A stretch of 64,000 nt of DNA from Thunnus maccoyii (lineage: Eukaryota; Chordata; Actinopteri; Scombriformes; Scombridae): the NCBI RefSeq assembly GCF_910596095.1, contig NC_056535.1:20290505-20354504 (forward strand). Reading direction: 5' to 3'. A program made the position numbers and the translations under genes. Shown here in pieces: positions 48,346-61,300 of this stretch (positions within the stretch are counted from its first letter, which is position 1; every line of letters starts with the position of its first letter). The notes under the pieces were generated by a model. The model saw only the letters and a program-made list of their open reading frames with translations. It ran no database searches and was not told where the DNA came from.

Positions 48346-50960
48346 TTTCTCAGTCGTTATGGAGATGGATGTGTTAACATGCCAGCTCAGTTATGTTTTC
48401 ATCTTTGCTAATGACTTTTTTTTCTTTTTCCCACCCTCAACTTTATTGAAAACAGTCAAATTCAAAAAACAGTACATAAACAAGATGAATAACAAAAAGA
48501 GGAAACAAAGTGCCAGAGAAAAAAAAAGAAGCTTTTTACTTTCAATAAAAACTAAATAATACACAAGAGGAGGAAAACATACCTAAAGGGGTACAGATAT
48601 AATTCAAGTAACATTAGTCAGTAATTTTGTATATTTTAAATTAATTGTTTGGGTTTACATTCTATAATTACAGACAAATTCTAAACTTTTATTTAAGAAA
48701 ACTGATTCCGATATTCTTCCAATTTAATATTCTTGTGTATTTTTAAATGTTACCTTTTTATGCAAGACAATAATAAGTTTAAAAGAAGGGACAGTGTATT
48801 TCTCCACCAGAATTATAGTCCTGGCAATGTGGACAATTCTTTGAAAGAGGATTAAGATTAGAATGGCTGGAATAAATATGATGTGAAGTTGAAGTTATAG
48901 AGTGTCTTCAGGAATCATGACCTCAATACATTATTTCTAAAATCCTACCTACATCACTCACGTAGACTCTTTATACTTCCATCAGCTGACTTAACAAAAA
49001 ATAATCCCATTAGAGTAAGTGTATCTAATTGTATGACCTCATGTTTCAGTTTGTATTAGATTTGTCAGTAATATTATGGGTGTTATGAGGACAACAATGT
49101 GGTCAAAGCCAACAATGATTTTTGCTAAATTAAATTCATTCATTGGCAGGAGTCAATGCATTTACTTCAAATTACAGGATGATCATATGCCAGTGCAGAG
49201 CTACAATCATTTCATCATGTCAGCAGGCTTTTGTTGAATATATAATTTCTTATTTTATAGTCTGCATTGTTCCAGTTGAAACTGCAAAACACAGATTGAT
49301 CGCTGTGTTTGCTGATCACTGATTAACTCATTTATTCGGGTTACTAGTTTTACCACATGAGCTATAAAATGCCTGCTGAGCTCACAAAGAGACTGATTTA
49401 TTAAAATGTCTCACTATAGGAACAATTCCTGTTGCCTGAACACTCAAATTGATTTATTAATGTTAAGCTATATCATGTTTTTCACAGGCTTCCATTGTAA
49501 CTTGAATTTATAATGTAATATATAATATACAAAATCATTTGAACTACTAAATTGTCAGAATTTCTGACCGTAAATCATATACAGTATTAACTCTAAGATT
49601 ATAACTTTCAGACTGTTTGTTATTAACCTGCAGCCATATTGCCTGTTGGTTCAAACATTAATGATAAAATACAAATGGAAAAAAGCATTGCATTTAACAT
49701 TGTATTTATTTGCATGTCTACCATCTGCTTTTGATTACTATTTTGTAAGTATTAAAAAAATTAAACCATCCTTTAAAATATATTCCCAGTCAGGTGAGTC
49801 ATCCACAAAACCAAACCAGACAAGGAGGACTGTATCAAATATTGATTTGGGAGCTCTACAGAAGAAACAACCCTTTGCTACCTGTTAGCTTTAGAGGGTT
49901 TAGTAGTTTTATCTTTGCCCGTGCTACAATAAAGGCTTTCTTACTTATTCAACACTTAACTGAACTTCAGCCAAAATACCAAAAAGAAGTGCTATGTTTG
50001 GTTCTCTGCATGAATATATCTATTTTATTCTTTCTGTGTAGCAACATTTTGATTATTCTCCAGGGCTTCACATGATTTTAGTCAGTCAATTCTGTGGGTC
50101 GATTTTCCCTTTTATAGTGTTTTTGTTAAAAAACAGAGAGTTTACTGTAAGGCTGCACAAACTAATGTTGTTTTTTTTTTTCTTATGAGCTTTTGATGTC
50201 TTGCAGAAACATCTCCAAATGCATCTCAAACACAAGTAACACCCCACCCATATTGTTGTTGGTCCGTTTAATTCATGCAAGTCACACATGTGCATTTAAA
50301 ACATTGTACAACAGTAGATTCAACACTAATAAACTTACTAAATGGCTTTTTAAAATATAGCTTTACACAGTGTACGAGAGCTGCTACTTGCTTCAGGAGC
50401 TTCAAATATTAAACTTTGTTTACATGTATGTAAATATCATGCAAACTATGATCAATAGCAATACAAGGATAATATTAATATTCTGACACAAGATGATGAT
50501 GAATCATTTGTATTAGTAACATATGGTCATTTTGTTCATTTAAATTACAGTTTTATTCCACGTTGATGCTAAATATTCGCACTAAAATCCTGCTATATTT
50601 TTCCCCACCCCTTCAAATTTCTCCCACATTCTCCACCCACCAAAACTTCATTGGCTGTTTTATCACATTTGAATCTGGAAACTTCGGATCACGCTGTATC
50701 ACAGTCGAGCTCACTGGGGTCTGTCTGAAGCCTGACGTGCCAATCCAGCAGTCGCATCTTGGACTCTTTTCAGGTGCCGTGGTAAGAACATCCATCACGT
50801 TTCTTCACACTGACTGTCAGTTATTTTCTTTTAATTACTTAATATTTTGATTTGACTCAGGTCTTTGCATTTGTATTAAGAAAAGTCTTAATTTACCTTT
50901 ATTGTAGTTTATCCATTTGATGCACTACTAACCACTAATTGTCTTTTTATAACTAGAAGG

Positions 50961-53900
50961 ATGCAAACTAAGACAGTCAGGATGCTGTTCGGCCTCTTTG
51001 TATTATCTGCTGGATTCTTCTTCAATGTGGGAATTTGCACTGCAGGTAAGGAACTTGTTGCAGAAATAATACTAACACACTTACCAAATCTAACCTGACC
51101 TGATCCGTTTTTATCTCAAACTGTAATGAACGTGAGTGTGCACTTATGTAGAAGATGGTCTGGTTAACACCATAAGAACGTTCAAAAAACATGTTTTATC
51201 TGTGGATACTGATATGTCAAAGTTTGACCCGGTCACTGCATTTGTAATTCAGTATGTGGCAACTTGCTTTTTTTCTCTGCCAAATTCCTCGTGTTTTCAC
51301 TGCGGGATTTAGTTGAAATTTCTCAGGCTTGAAAAGACATAAATACATAAACTGTCAGCTCAGTTCAGCATCAAAGTGTAGCGCCACATCCTGTCCAACT
51401 CTTGTAGAAAAACAGAAAAGGAAGCAAGCCAGTTGACATTCTCAAAAAAAAATGGTAATAAATCAACTCTATGGAGCAAACAAAGGCCCTGTGTTTCAGA
51501 GAAGCCAAAAAGTGACAGGGGCTTGAAGAGCTTGTATACGTGTCATCTTTTGAAAAGGAGGATCTGATGGTTGTCAGGATCACCCCGTGGTGATGGATCC
51601 CCAAGGCCTTGGCCTGAATCAAGGCTTTTGATACTCTTTGACTTCCCTCCCATCTCACAGTGCCATGGCATTGAGAGTCTTTGAATCAACACGCTGCTCT
51701 AAATAGATTGTGTTCTACAAACTGTTTTCAAGGAGGAGACGAGAGCAGCCAGATCTGTAGGATACCGGAAGCCAGTTGTGACTAGAAGGTCAATACATGC
51801 GCCCTGAAATTCACCTCAGACATCTCTGCATGTCAGAGTAAAATCTAAGGATGGCCAGCGCACAAAGAAGTCTTTGATTTCGCTAAATTTAGGATGGACT
51901 TCAGCTGTGAAGAACTTTTGAGAGAGAAAAAAATATTTCAGTGGCTCTGTTACTTTAATGTTTTCCGATTATTTACTCCAGTAATTCCCAACCGTTTTCG
52001 GCTTGTGACCCCTTAAATTGAACCAATGTGTGGTTCATCACAGTCCTTCCCAGATTTGTCCTATTTGAAGATTTTTTTAGAATCTTTTAGAGAAAAGCCA
52101 GAAAAAATAAACACATGTCTGTAGCTGATATTTATTCTTTCTTATTCCTTTAATCATCTACTGACCTTCCTTCCTGACTTTCAAATATTTACCGTGCTTG
52201 TATCTAAAAGTTAACATGTTCCTTACTTTTTCCCCTGAACATCAATGCCGTCAGAGCTGAGAATTACAACGATAAAGGTAGTTCATTTGTTTATGTCAAG
52301 CCTATTGTAACTCTGAATACAAAATAAACGATAATAGAAATTCCACTGATTATCTTTTAACATATTTCCATTTAGCAAGAGCCGTATACAATGTCCAAAG
52401 GCTCACAACTGGAAGGCTTTTGTATGGACCTGCTGTCTGAAATTGCCAAGAAGCTGGGCTTCAAGTACAAAGTGCAGCTGGTAAGAGACAGTTCATACGG
52501 CCGACAGGATGAGAGCGGGAACTGGAATGGGATGATCGGAGAGGTGGTGAGAGGGGTGAGTACATGACAGCGGACATTTGGAGGGGTCAAAGGGCAGCTA
52601 ACTACTCTGCAGAAGCTTGAATATCCCAACTGGCATATGTGACTCATGATCAATGCATTAAAAATACAGGTATATGTGTAACCTTAACAGGGATGTTGTT
52701 GGTAAAAATATTGAATTATTTAATATATCTTACATGTCAACTGTATTTTTGGATTCTTTACAGGAGGCAGACCTTGCAATTGCTCCGCTGACTCTCACTG
52801 CAGCTCGGGAGAAAGCGGTGGGGATGACCAAACCGTTCATGCAGACGGGAATCAGCATTCTGCTGAGGAAGGACATCTCAGAGGGAGCAGGCTTCTTTGA
52901 TTTCCTGACCCCCTTTACAGCAGAGACTTGGGTCGGCATACTAATTGCCTACCTGGGGACAGCTGCTTGCATCTTTATAGTTGCCAGGTTGGTGATGCAA
53001 GTAGTGTCATTCTTTTAAAAAGTGATAATTATTATTTATTTATGGATGTTTACTGATGTGCTGTGAATTTAATCTTCATGTTTGTGGATATTTCCACATA
53101 TTTTGCTGGCAGTGGAATCCCTTTGAGTGCTGTCACATTAATAATTAATATTTTTATGCAAATACAGACTCAGCCCATGTGAGTGGAGTCAGCCTCAGAG
53201 TGAGCAGAACAGATTCAGTCTCATCCACAGCCTCTGGTACACAGCTGGAGCTCTGACTCTGCAAGGTAAAAAGCAAACACTTTGTATGTCAAAACAATAC
53301 AAGAAATAGAGAGGAGAATCTTCACACTCAACTAAATTTCTCACTTGCTGTTCTTTTTTTCTCTCAGATTTCTTTTAGATTATTCATATTTTTTTCTTTC
53401 TGCAAAATTTCTCCCTCTTAGCGTTTGACTTTTTTCTTTTTTTCTTTTTTTGTGTTGTCAGGTGCTGGTCCTCACCCCAGAGCTCTTTCAGGACGTGTCA
53501 TCTGCTGCAGCTGGTGGTTATTTTCCATTGTCCTCTTGGCTTGTTATTTCTCTAATCTCAGCTCCTCTAAGAGCTCTGAGTCCACTCACCTGACGGTGAA
53601 AGGGTTTGAGGACTTGGCCAATCAGGACACAATTCAGTATGGCTGCCTGGCTGGCTCCTCCACACTTGCTTTCTTCAGGGTAAATATGAGGATCTTTATC
53701 TCCTTGTAGTTAAGATTGAAAGACAGTTTGTACATTGGATCACTGATGGATCACTTATCTCACAGCTGTTTCTATTCTCTTTTATTCTTTTTTTCCTTCA
53801 TCCAGAATTCAAACAACCCCGTGTACCGCAGAATCCATGAACACATGGAGAGGACTAAGAGCTTTGTGTCATCTATGGATGAAGGAATCCGGCGTGCAAA

Positions 53901-54744
53901 AGAGGGCAACTATGCCTTTATTGGAGAGTCTGTCTCTCTGGACTTGGCAGTAGCACGCCATTGTGAACTGGTCAGAGCTCATGAAGTCATTGGCATGAGG
54001 GGATATAGCATCGCTGCCCCACTCGGTGAGGCTACTCAGTTTGGAACCTCAGTAAACATGAAATTTTAAAAAAAGATGTTAAAATGGTATAATTAACATG
54101 TCAAAACTATCAATTTCCTTAAGGCTCTCCCATCATAAAGAACCTCAGTATTGCAATCCTACAACTGAGCGAGGCAGGAGAGCTGGCATACCTGAGAAGC
54201 AAGTGGTGGGCCAGCAGCTGCATGGCAGGCAAGGCCAAGTCTTCAGCTGTGCAGCCGCACAGTCTCAAGGGGATGTTTCTGATTCTTTCCCTGGGCCTGG
54301 GGCTGGGAACACTGCTGGCTGTCCTGGAGCTCACCTCCAGGAGCCGCAGCAGTGCAGCGGACCAGAGGGTACGTGCAAACGCATACACAAATCACTTCTG
54401 TCAGCCGAAAAAACTCCTCAGTGTTTTCAAACTAAACCAAACAGTCTTGTCTTTAGCTTGTATTTGAGTTTTTCCAATAGGATTTTAGATTGTCCTCAGT
54501 TGGTTTTTACATCAGCTTTAGAACAAAATGCAAAAGACACACACAGACTCAGACATTCATACTCGCTCACGTACACACCCATGTTTACACTGAATTCTTG
54601 ATCATATTGAAATGTTTTGTTTCACTGTCTTTCCCCCAGAAAACCTGCTGCACTGTCCTGACTGAGGAACTCAGTCTGCGCCTGAGGAACAACAATGCAA
54701 ACAAACCCCAGGAAGCTGCAGATAAAGATAAAGAAAAGGCATAG
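50961..54744 (+). CDS. Kainate-binding-protein-type ionotropic glutamate receptor
   Basis: Nine exons (50961-51045, 52255-52277, 52376-52555, 52764-52987, 53168-53265, 53462-53679, 53806-54025, 54124-54368, 54640-54744) give 465 aa. It has a signal peptide (LFGLFVLSAGFFF) but no amino-terminal domain, the size and plan of fish, frog and chick kainate-binding proteins. S1: ELRITTIKQEPYTM, then APLTLTAAREKAVG with P104, T106 and R111 for agonist binding. TM1: ETWVGILIAYLGTAACIF. Pore loop: WYTAGALTLQGAGPHP. M3: WWLFSIVLLACYFSNLSS. S2: GSSTLAFFR and the binding Glu at E317 (FIGES). TM4: GMFLILSLGLGLGTLLAV. Ligand contacts are intact, but the gate motif SYTANLAAF is replaced by CYFSNLSSS and the Q/R site by Leu (L202). 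It probably binds agonist; conduction is uncertain. Confidence 0.93.
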
Positions 54745-54909
54745 AAACATCCTAGAAACATTGATAAGTCTGAAAATTGTGTTTTCTTTTAACTTTTAAT
54801 TTTTTTGGGATTGAGAGTTGTTTCAGAATTTATCCTAATATTTGACAGAAACATTAACTTAATTGTAGGTTTTATTTTTTTCTGACTTGTGTAGATACAT
54901 CATATAAAA

Positions 54910-54976
54910 AATAAAATATATTACATTTAAAATTAAAATAAAAAACTCACATTTTTATTAAAATAATAATTTTATT
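54910..54976. terminator. Convergent polyadenylation signals of the receptor gene and plch2
   Basis: A plus-strand AATAAA at 54910-54915 suits the receptor gene, whose stop is at 54744. A minus-strand AATAAA at 54971-54976 suits plch2, whose stop is at 55333. The two transcripts would end tail to tail within about 60 bp. Confidence 0.5.
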
Positions 54977-55332
54977 GATTTTCAAATACGAACTCTAAAA
55001 TTTCGCCGAAAAAGCAAACATTAAAGTTTGAATATTATAAAAATAACTGTTGAAATGATCAATTTTATACTTGAAAAATGAAAAGGTGACTAATAAATAG
55101 TGATGTGTGACTCTGCATCTTGCTGTTTTGTACAGTTGGCAATGTCATCATCATGCATAAAAACTGTGTTGTGTGTAAACATTCCAGCACATCTAAAGTA
55201 ATAAAAACTGTCTAATTGTGTAATTCTGCATCAGCGCTGCTTTGTGACTCCTTCATCTTTTTTGTCTTCTCAAACCTCCTTTTTGTTGCTCTTCTTCATC
55301 ATCTTCTGAAGAATCTTGATGGTGTCACAAAT

Positions 55333-58300
55333 CTAAACTGTGGTTTGATCTAGAAAATAAAACAGTACAAATAAAAGTGTCATTTAATACAGCCACATAA
55401 GAGAGAGAAACACAGTAACTTTTACAATTGCAATGTTTCATTTTACCTCTGCAAATATGATTCAAAAATCATCCATGACTCACCATCTAGAAAAAGCGGT
55501 GATTTACAGCGGATCTCTCTCATCTTCTGATCAAAAAGGGCCTTCATCTCCCTCTGCAAGGTGCCCTCGCGATGCTCTGTGCCAGCTGGCACACAGGAGG
55601 GCACAAACTCCAGACTGTCAGTGCTGCCATCGCTGCTGGATGTGCTGTCGGACAGGCAGAGACCGTTGGGTATCGGTCTCACCTGTTTGCTGTAACTGCC
55701 GTAGCTTTGTGCTCGCTGTGCCTGCCACTGGGAAGCAAGCTTGCGGTTCACCATGGGTGTATGAGGGGAGGTAGTTGGTTTTCGAGGGCAACTACGTGAG
55801 CGGGCCTTTGTTCGAATTGGGGTGGACGGTCTGGGGGTGGCTGGAGCCTCCAAGGTCCGTCTGACCCTGGCCGGGGATGATGGAGGGATAAGTGGAGAGG
55901 ATTTGGCTTGAGGCTGTGGCACGGGCTGAGGCTCAGGGACTGAATCAGTTTCTGTTGGTTGATCTGGTTCAGGGGTAGTTTCCTTGTCTGGCTCTGTTTC
56001 TGTTGGTAATTCCTCAGATGGTTCAGGCTGCTCTGGTTCAATTTTCTGAACTGTCTGCTGCTCAGCGCAGTTTATTTGTGGTGATTTGGGTTCATTCTCC
56101 AACTCAGCTTGAATTGGATTTTGGCTGTCAGGGGCAGGACTATCAGGACAGGAAGCCTGGGAAGAGGTCTCAAGGTCAAAGCTATCTGCTATCACACGGG
56201 GAGCCACCACCACGTGGTGCGAGTCAGTGGAGGACATCCGGCTGAAGATCCCTCTCCTTGTCTCTGGTGGTTCATGAATTTTAACTCTGTGAGCACGCTT
56301 CACTGGCTCACTCATGGCCAATTTGTGGATGGCAGCCTTGGCTGCTGGCCCTTGCATAAGAAAAGACATTTCTCCATTCCTGCTGTCCTGTGAGATGGAG
56401 TCTAAATCCTTGCGGAAGTAGAGATTACGTCCGTCTTCTGAGGACTGCACGGAGAAGTCTACAGAAGGATGCCTCTGATGACCCTTGATATGTTTCTGGG
56501 CTGCTTTTTGGATGTGTTTCCTGGCCACTTTCACAGCATTTGTGGCCTTAATCTATTTTATAAAAGACACCGAATGTTTTAAAGATTGATGAAATTAAAG
56601 ATGAAATTAAATGTTTTAGTTTATTTGAAGTAGCTTACCTTTCCTGTCATATCAATGATAGCGACATGAACAAAGATGGACGACTCTGCCATCCCTTCCA
56701 GGTACACATGCCGATAACCTACAAGTTTAGCATCAGAAGAATCACATTAACTCATGACATATGTCATATGAATGTCTCATCAGAAAAGATATTTTGAAAA
56801 CACAAACAAGCTCTGTAGCTCTATGATGTTTTGTTTCTTTAAACTGAATACAGTTGAAACTATAACAAATTAAACTTAAAGTCCCCATCCACTCAAGAAT
56901 TTTGCTCTTTGTTACTTCACTCGGATGTTTTACCTGCACTGTGTTTGACACTAGAGATGAGTACAAATGAGCATTATTTTGTGACATCACAACTAGTTTG
57001 GCAGCCAATCATGGACCAATATACAACTGTATATGTGTCAATTTGAACCTTGAAGCCTCCAGCCCATACACACTTAGAACTGACTTTTCAGTGAAGTAGG
57101 AGACATCTTGTGTCCAGTAGTTAAACTTTTGAAACAAAAAATAATTGCCTATATTCTGGATTTTTCAACATGACAGAAGGATCAGATGTGCTTTTAAGAA
57201 TTTTTAACTAGTTAATTCAACTTTTAGTTGGGAAAATCATAACAGATGCACATTGTTCAGTGTCTGGAGGGGATCTTTAAAGGTATTTTTTCTCTGAGCC
57301 CCCCCCCCCTCGAGTGTGCATAACAGATATTTTATCATGTAATCTACCTGGCATCATGCTGGTGAGAGCTACAGTCCTCTGTCCAATGAAATCTCGACCA
57401 ATAGGATCATGATCCCACACTTGGAAACGCACCAGGGCGACCTGCGGCATTTGAATATTGAAGACGAGGGTCTCCTCCCACATAGGGTTGAAACCTGAAT
57501 GACAGTAAAAATGGAAGTTACACAGACCGGAAAAATGAAATGTTGTCACTTTGTATTCCAAGACGGATTTTGTGCACATACCGTTATCATCCACCACCCT
57601 GGTCTGCTGCTTTGTACAGTCAACAGGTAGACCGATTATCTCAACCTCCACAAAGGGGTCAATAATCTGGAGGTGCAAAAACAGATTTATGTAATTAAAA
57701 AAAGACAGACATCTCTTTTATTTTATATATTACATAATTTAAAAGGTGTATTTATAATATAGTTAAGATTATGTCTGTCATATGTTGACCTCACCTCTCC
57801 TCTGTCCCCAAACATAGAGTCTTTGGGTTTGGGAAGCTGCTGTCCACTGATGATCTTCAGCACTAACTGAGTCTTTCTGTGTCCTGGTAGAGAATCCTCC
57901 ATAGTGGGGTTAAAGGCACCTGAGGAAAACCAAGAAAATTTAACACCTCCTCACACAGGGACAGTTGCCACTCATGCTGCACAATCTGCATATATGCATA
58001 CCTTTATACATGCATTTAGGCTTCAGAATATATCCGCAGTTTCCATTGCTTGAAAACTTGGCTCGGTTCAGTTCAAGCATACGTCCCTCCGTTTGGTAAT
58101 TCATTGCAACTAAAATGAAATGTTAACATATGTTATACACAAATGAAAAGCTGCTACGACACCAAACAGACCTCTCATTGTAATTTTGAAAAAGTAGGAA
58201 GTATTATAGCTTCTGTGACAGTCTTACCCATATGGCATCCTGCATTCCAGTATGGTTGTGGGTTGAAGTTACTGGAGTCGACTCTGTAGTTGGACGGGTA

Positions 58301-61300
58301 GACTCTGAGAAGCTGACGTTGGTTAAAACGGACCAACTCACCCGGCTTCAGCTGTAAGATCTGGTTCATAACCGTCTCGTTGAGGGATGATACCTGCCAA
58401 CTGTTCGCAAATGCTGCCAGACAGAAAAAAAACAAAAACATTAAACCTCAATTCCCCAAAACTGTGACATCCATGGTAACACATATGCAAAGATCTCAAG
58501 TTGGATGTTTACTTTACTGTGATGATGCTTGAATTTACCTTGTGTTTCTATGTCATGCACACGGACAGATTTTGTGTACTTGACCAGGTCAGACAGAGCT
58601 CGGGACAGCCTCATTGTTTTCCTCTTCCTGAGGGGAGAGTTGTAGACATACAAGTGTTATAAATAACACAGAGAAGATAAGATACCTAATACTACTCAAT
58701 TCAAAGATTAGCCTTACTTGGGATGGTAAACAATTTGTGTCCTTTCCCTGCTGCCGCTGTAGTCCGATTCTCCATCAGACACAACTTTACTTTTCACTCT
58801 GATTCTCTTTTTCCTCTGAAAAAAGAGATAAGTTACTTACAGGGGAAGTTTTTTATACAACTAATCTCAACAGAAAGCTGTCACATTGATTATTTAAACT
58901 TTTTGTTCAAGCGGCAATGAAAATCATGTATTAGGAAGATGTAAAAATAGGAGAAAGTAATCAAAGCTGACCTTTCGTTTGAAGCTCCTTATGATCGATC
59001 TGGCAAATCGCCTCTTCTTTTTAGGTTGATTGGCAGAGGTAGCACTATTCTCATCCTAAAATAGTCCAACATAGTGTAAATATGTGTATCCATCAATCAA
59101 TTGGTCTACCGTTCTACCTATCTATATTTTTATAGGTATCTTTCACTTGCCTGTGAGTTATCCTCTTCATCATCATCATCCTCTTCCTCGTCCCCAGTGT
59201 CTTCATCAGACACATCTCCTTCCTCTGCATCAGAATCAAGATTTGCAGGCAGCTTCTTTCCCTGAAAAACAACAACCATTTATTAAAACTTTTCATGTGT
59301 GACAGTGTTTGTGTTTTACTGCTGTATAACATGCTGTCGGAGTCAACTTTACCTTGACTAAAACTTTTCCCTTCAGGATTTCAGGGGAGGGCAGCTTCTT
59401 GCATTCATGCACATTGACGTTGGACAAGTCCAGTTTGTCCTGTAGCACCTCTTTCAGGTACTCAGCCATCTTTTTCTGCTGAGGCACAGTGCAGTGGTTC
59501 TCTATGGACAAGATCACTGGGTACCTGTGGGGGGTGGAGTGATGATACCTGAGCCACTGAGCCAGCGCGACATACAGGCATGATGATTTTTACAGGACAA
59601 AGGAGCACTTACGGTGATTTGGTGAAGGCATATTTGTTAATTGTTTCAATGACGTCTTTGAAGAGGATTTTTGATGTCAAGGTGTAACCATGATGGATAA
59701 TGGGCTCCCCGTCTGGCCCATCCCAGCAGTCCACTAAGAAAAGAAAAAAGAAAGACAGAACCACAGACACAAGGATGATTGAATCACCACATCTGTACTG
59801 TCATGAAATTACAGCGATGACAGCTGAAGTTCTGTTTTTACTGGCTCTCACCCTCCACACAGCGACAGCCAGCCTGGAGAACATAGGCGTACATCTCCAC
59901 TCTAGACTGAGACAACAGCTGGTCTCCTGTCAGGTAGGTGTTGTGCGATGTGGCGATGAAGTAGTTACACAGAGGCTGCGTCATGTCCTGGTTCACCTGG
60001 TTGTGATCAGGGTTGAAGATATCACCTGCAGGACTTCGCATGTAGTTGGTGAAACCTGAGGGAAAAATGTTTCAGACCCAAGTGTTTTTGTAATCATGTA
60101 TGCTAATAGTCATACCTATAGTGACAGATGTGTCCCTGTTGATGCTATCAATAATTGTCAGTATGCATTATTAAATCAGTTGTAACAAGCAAGTTCCTCG
60201 TACCATCAATACCCAGGACCATACGCTGCAGGTTCTCAGGACATGGCTCAAATTGGGCCACTATGTCAATTAGATACTCTCTGGATAGACCTCGCATCTG
60301 CAAATAAAATAAAAACTTTTGTATCAACTAATCCAATATTTTACACACAAGGGAATAGTTCAACATTTTGCTTTCTTGCCCAGAGTTAGATAAGAGGATC
60401 AATAACAGTCTCAGGTATGAAGCTACAGCCAGCAGTCGGTTAGCTTAGCTTAGCATAAAGACTGGAAACAAGGGGAAATAGCTAGCCTTGCCCTATTCAT
60501 ATTTGAATAGGGCAAGGCTAGCCCTGCCAACACCTCTAAAACATTTTATCTACTTTCCTCAATCTGTACAAACACAACAATATTTTTTGGACAGGCACAG
60601 TCTCTTATGGTTTGATTTTTGTGCGGATATAACAAATGAGACATAAAGAGTTAATTAGTGAAGTGCGGATAGGTGGATTTTGTTACCTTTGGACAGGGCC
60701 AGGCTAGCTGTTTCCTCCACTTCCAGTCTTTATGCTAAGCTAAGCTAACTGGCTGCTGGTGGTAGGTTCATATATACCATATAGAGTGTGTAACTGAACT
60801 TCTCATCTAACACTCGAATAAGTGTATTTTCCTAGTATCATATTATTCCTTAAAAATATATACACACAATAGGGCAACTTTTCCACTTGGCATGAAAGAT
60901 TGGTTTGAATACTTTTACACTTTGTTGTACCTTCTGTTCATTTTCCAGAAAGCGGGCAAGGTCGTGTAGATCCAGGACTTCTTTTTGATTGCTGTAGGAG
61001 ATCATTATCAGGTAGAGGTCTCTGCGTGTGGAAATCATCTTATAGAACGAACAGAACTCTTCAAATCCCAGAGAGCCCTGGTTCTCGTCTGTGTCTGCTT
61101 CCTACAGATAGCCACAAAAGTATTTTATGAGCAAGGCTCTCTCAGTACTTGTGATTTCAGATAACCACCCCACCAGAAAGAAAATATGTCCCACATAGCC
61201 ATCTGAAGGATATATCTCTAAAACCAACCAATATGATGAAGTAAATTTCACAGGGACTGTCATCATCAGGAGGGGAGGACATTGAGCTTCTGAACCGATG

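Larger units (their letters stand above)
46850..50960. other. Intergenic between brpf3 and the glutamate receptor gene
   Basis: This 4.1-kb stretch is AT-rich and shows no exon. It holds the two repeats listed below, an (ATT/AAT)n run at about 47800-47845, and short random frames. The receptor's 5' UTR and promoter should lie near the right end. Confidence 0.45.

Noticed and set aside
55748-56393. Frames overlapping the plch2 C-terminal exon in other phases and on the other strand
   Set aside because: They are shadows of the 1069-nt Pro/Ser-rich exon; only one frame joins in phase to both neighbours.
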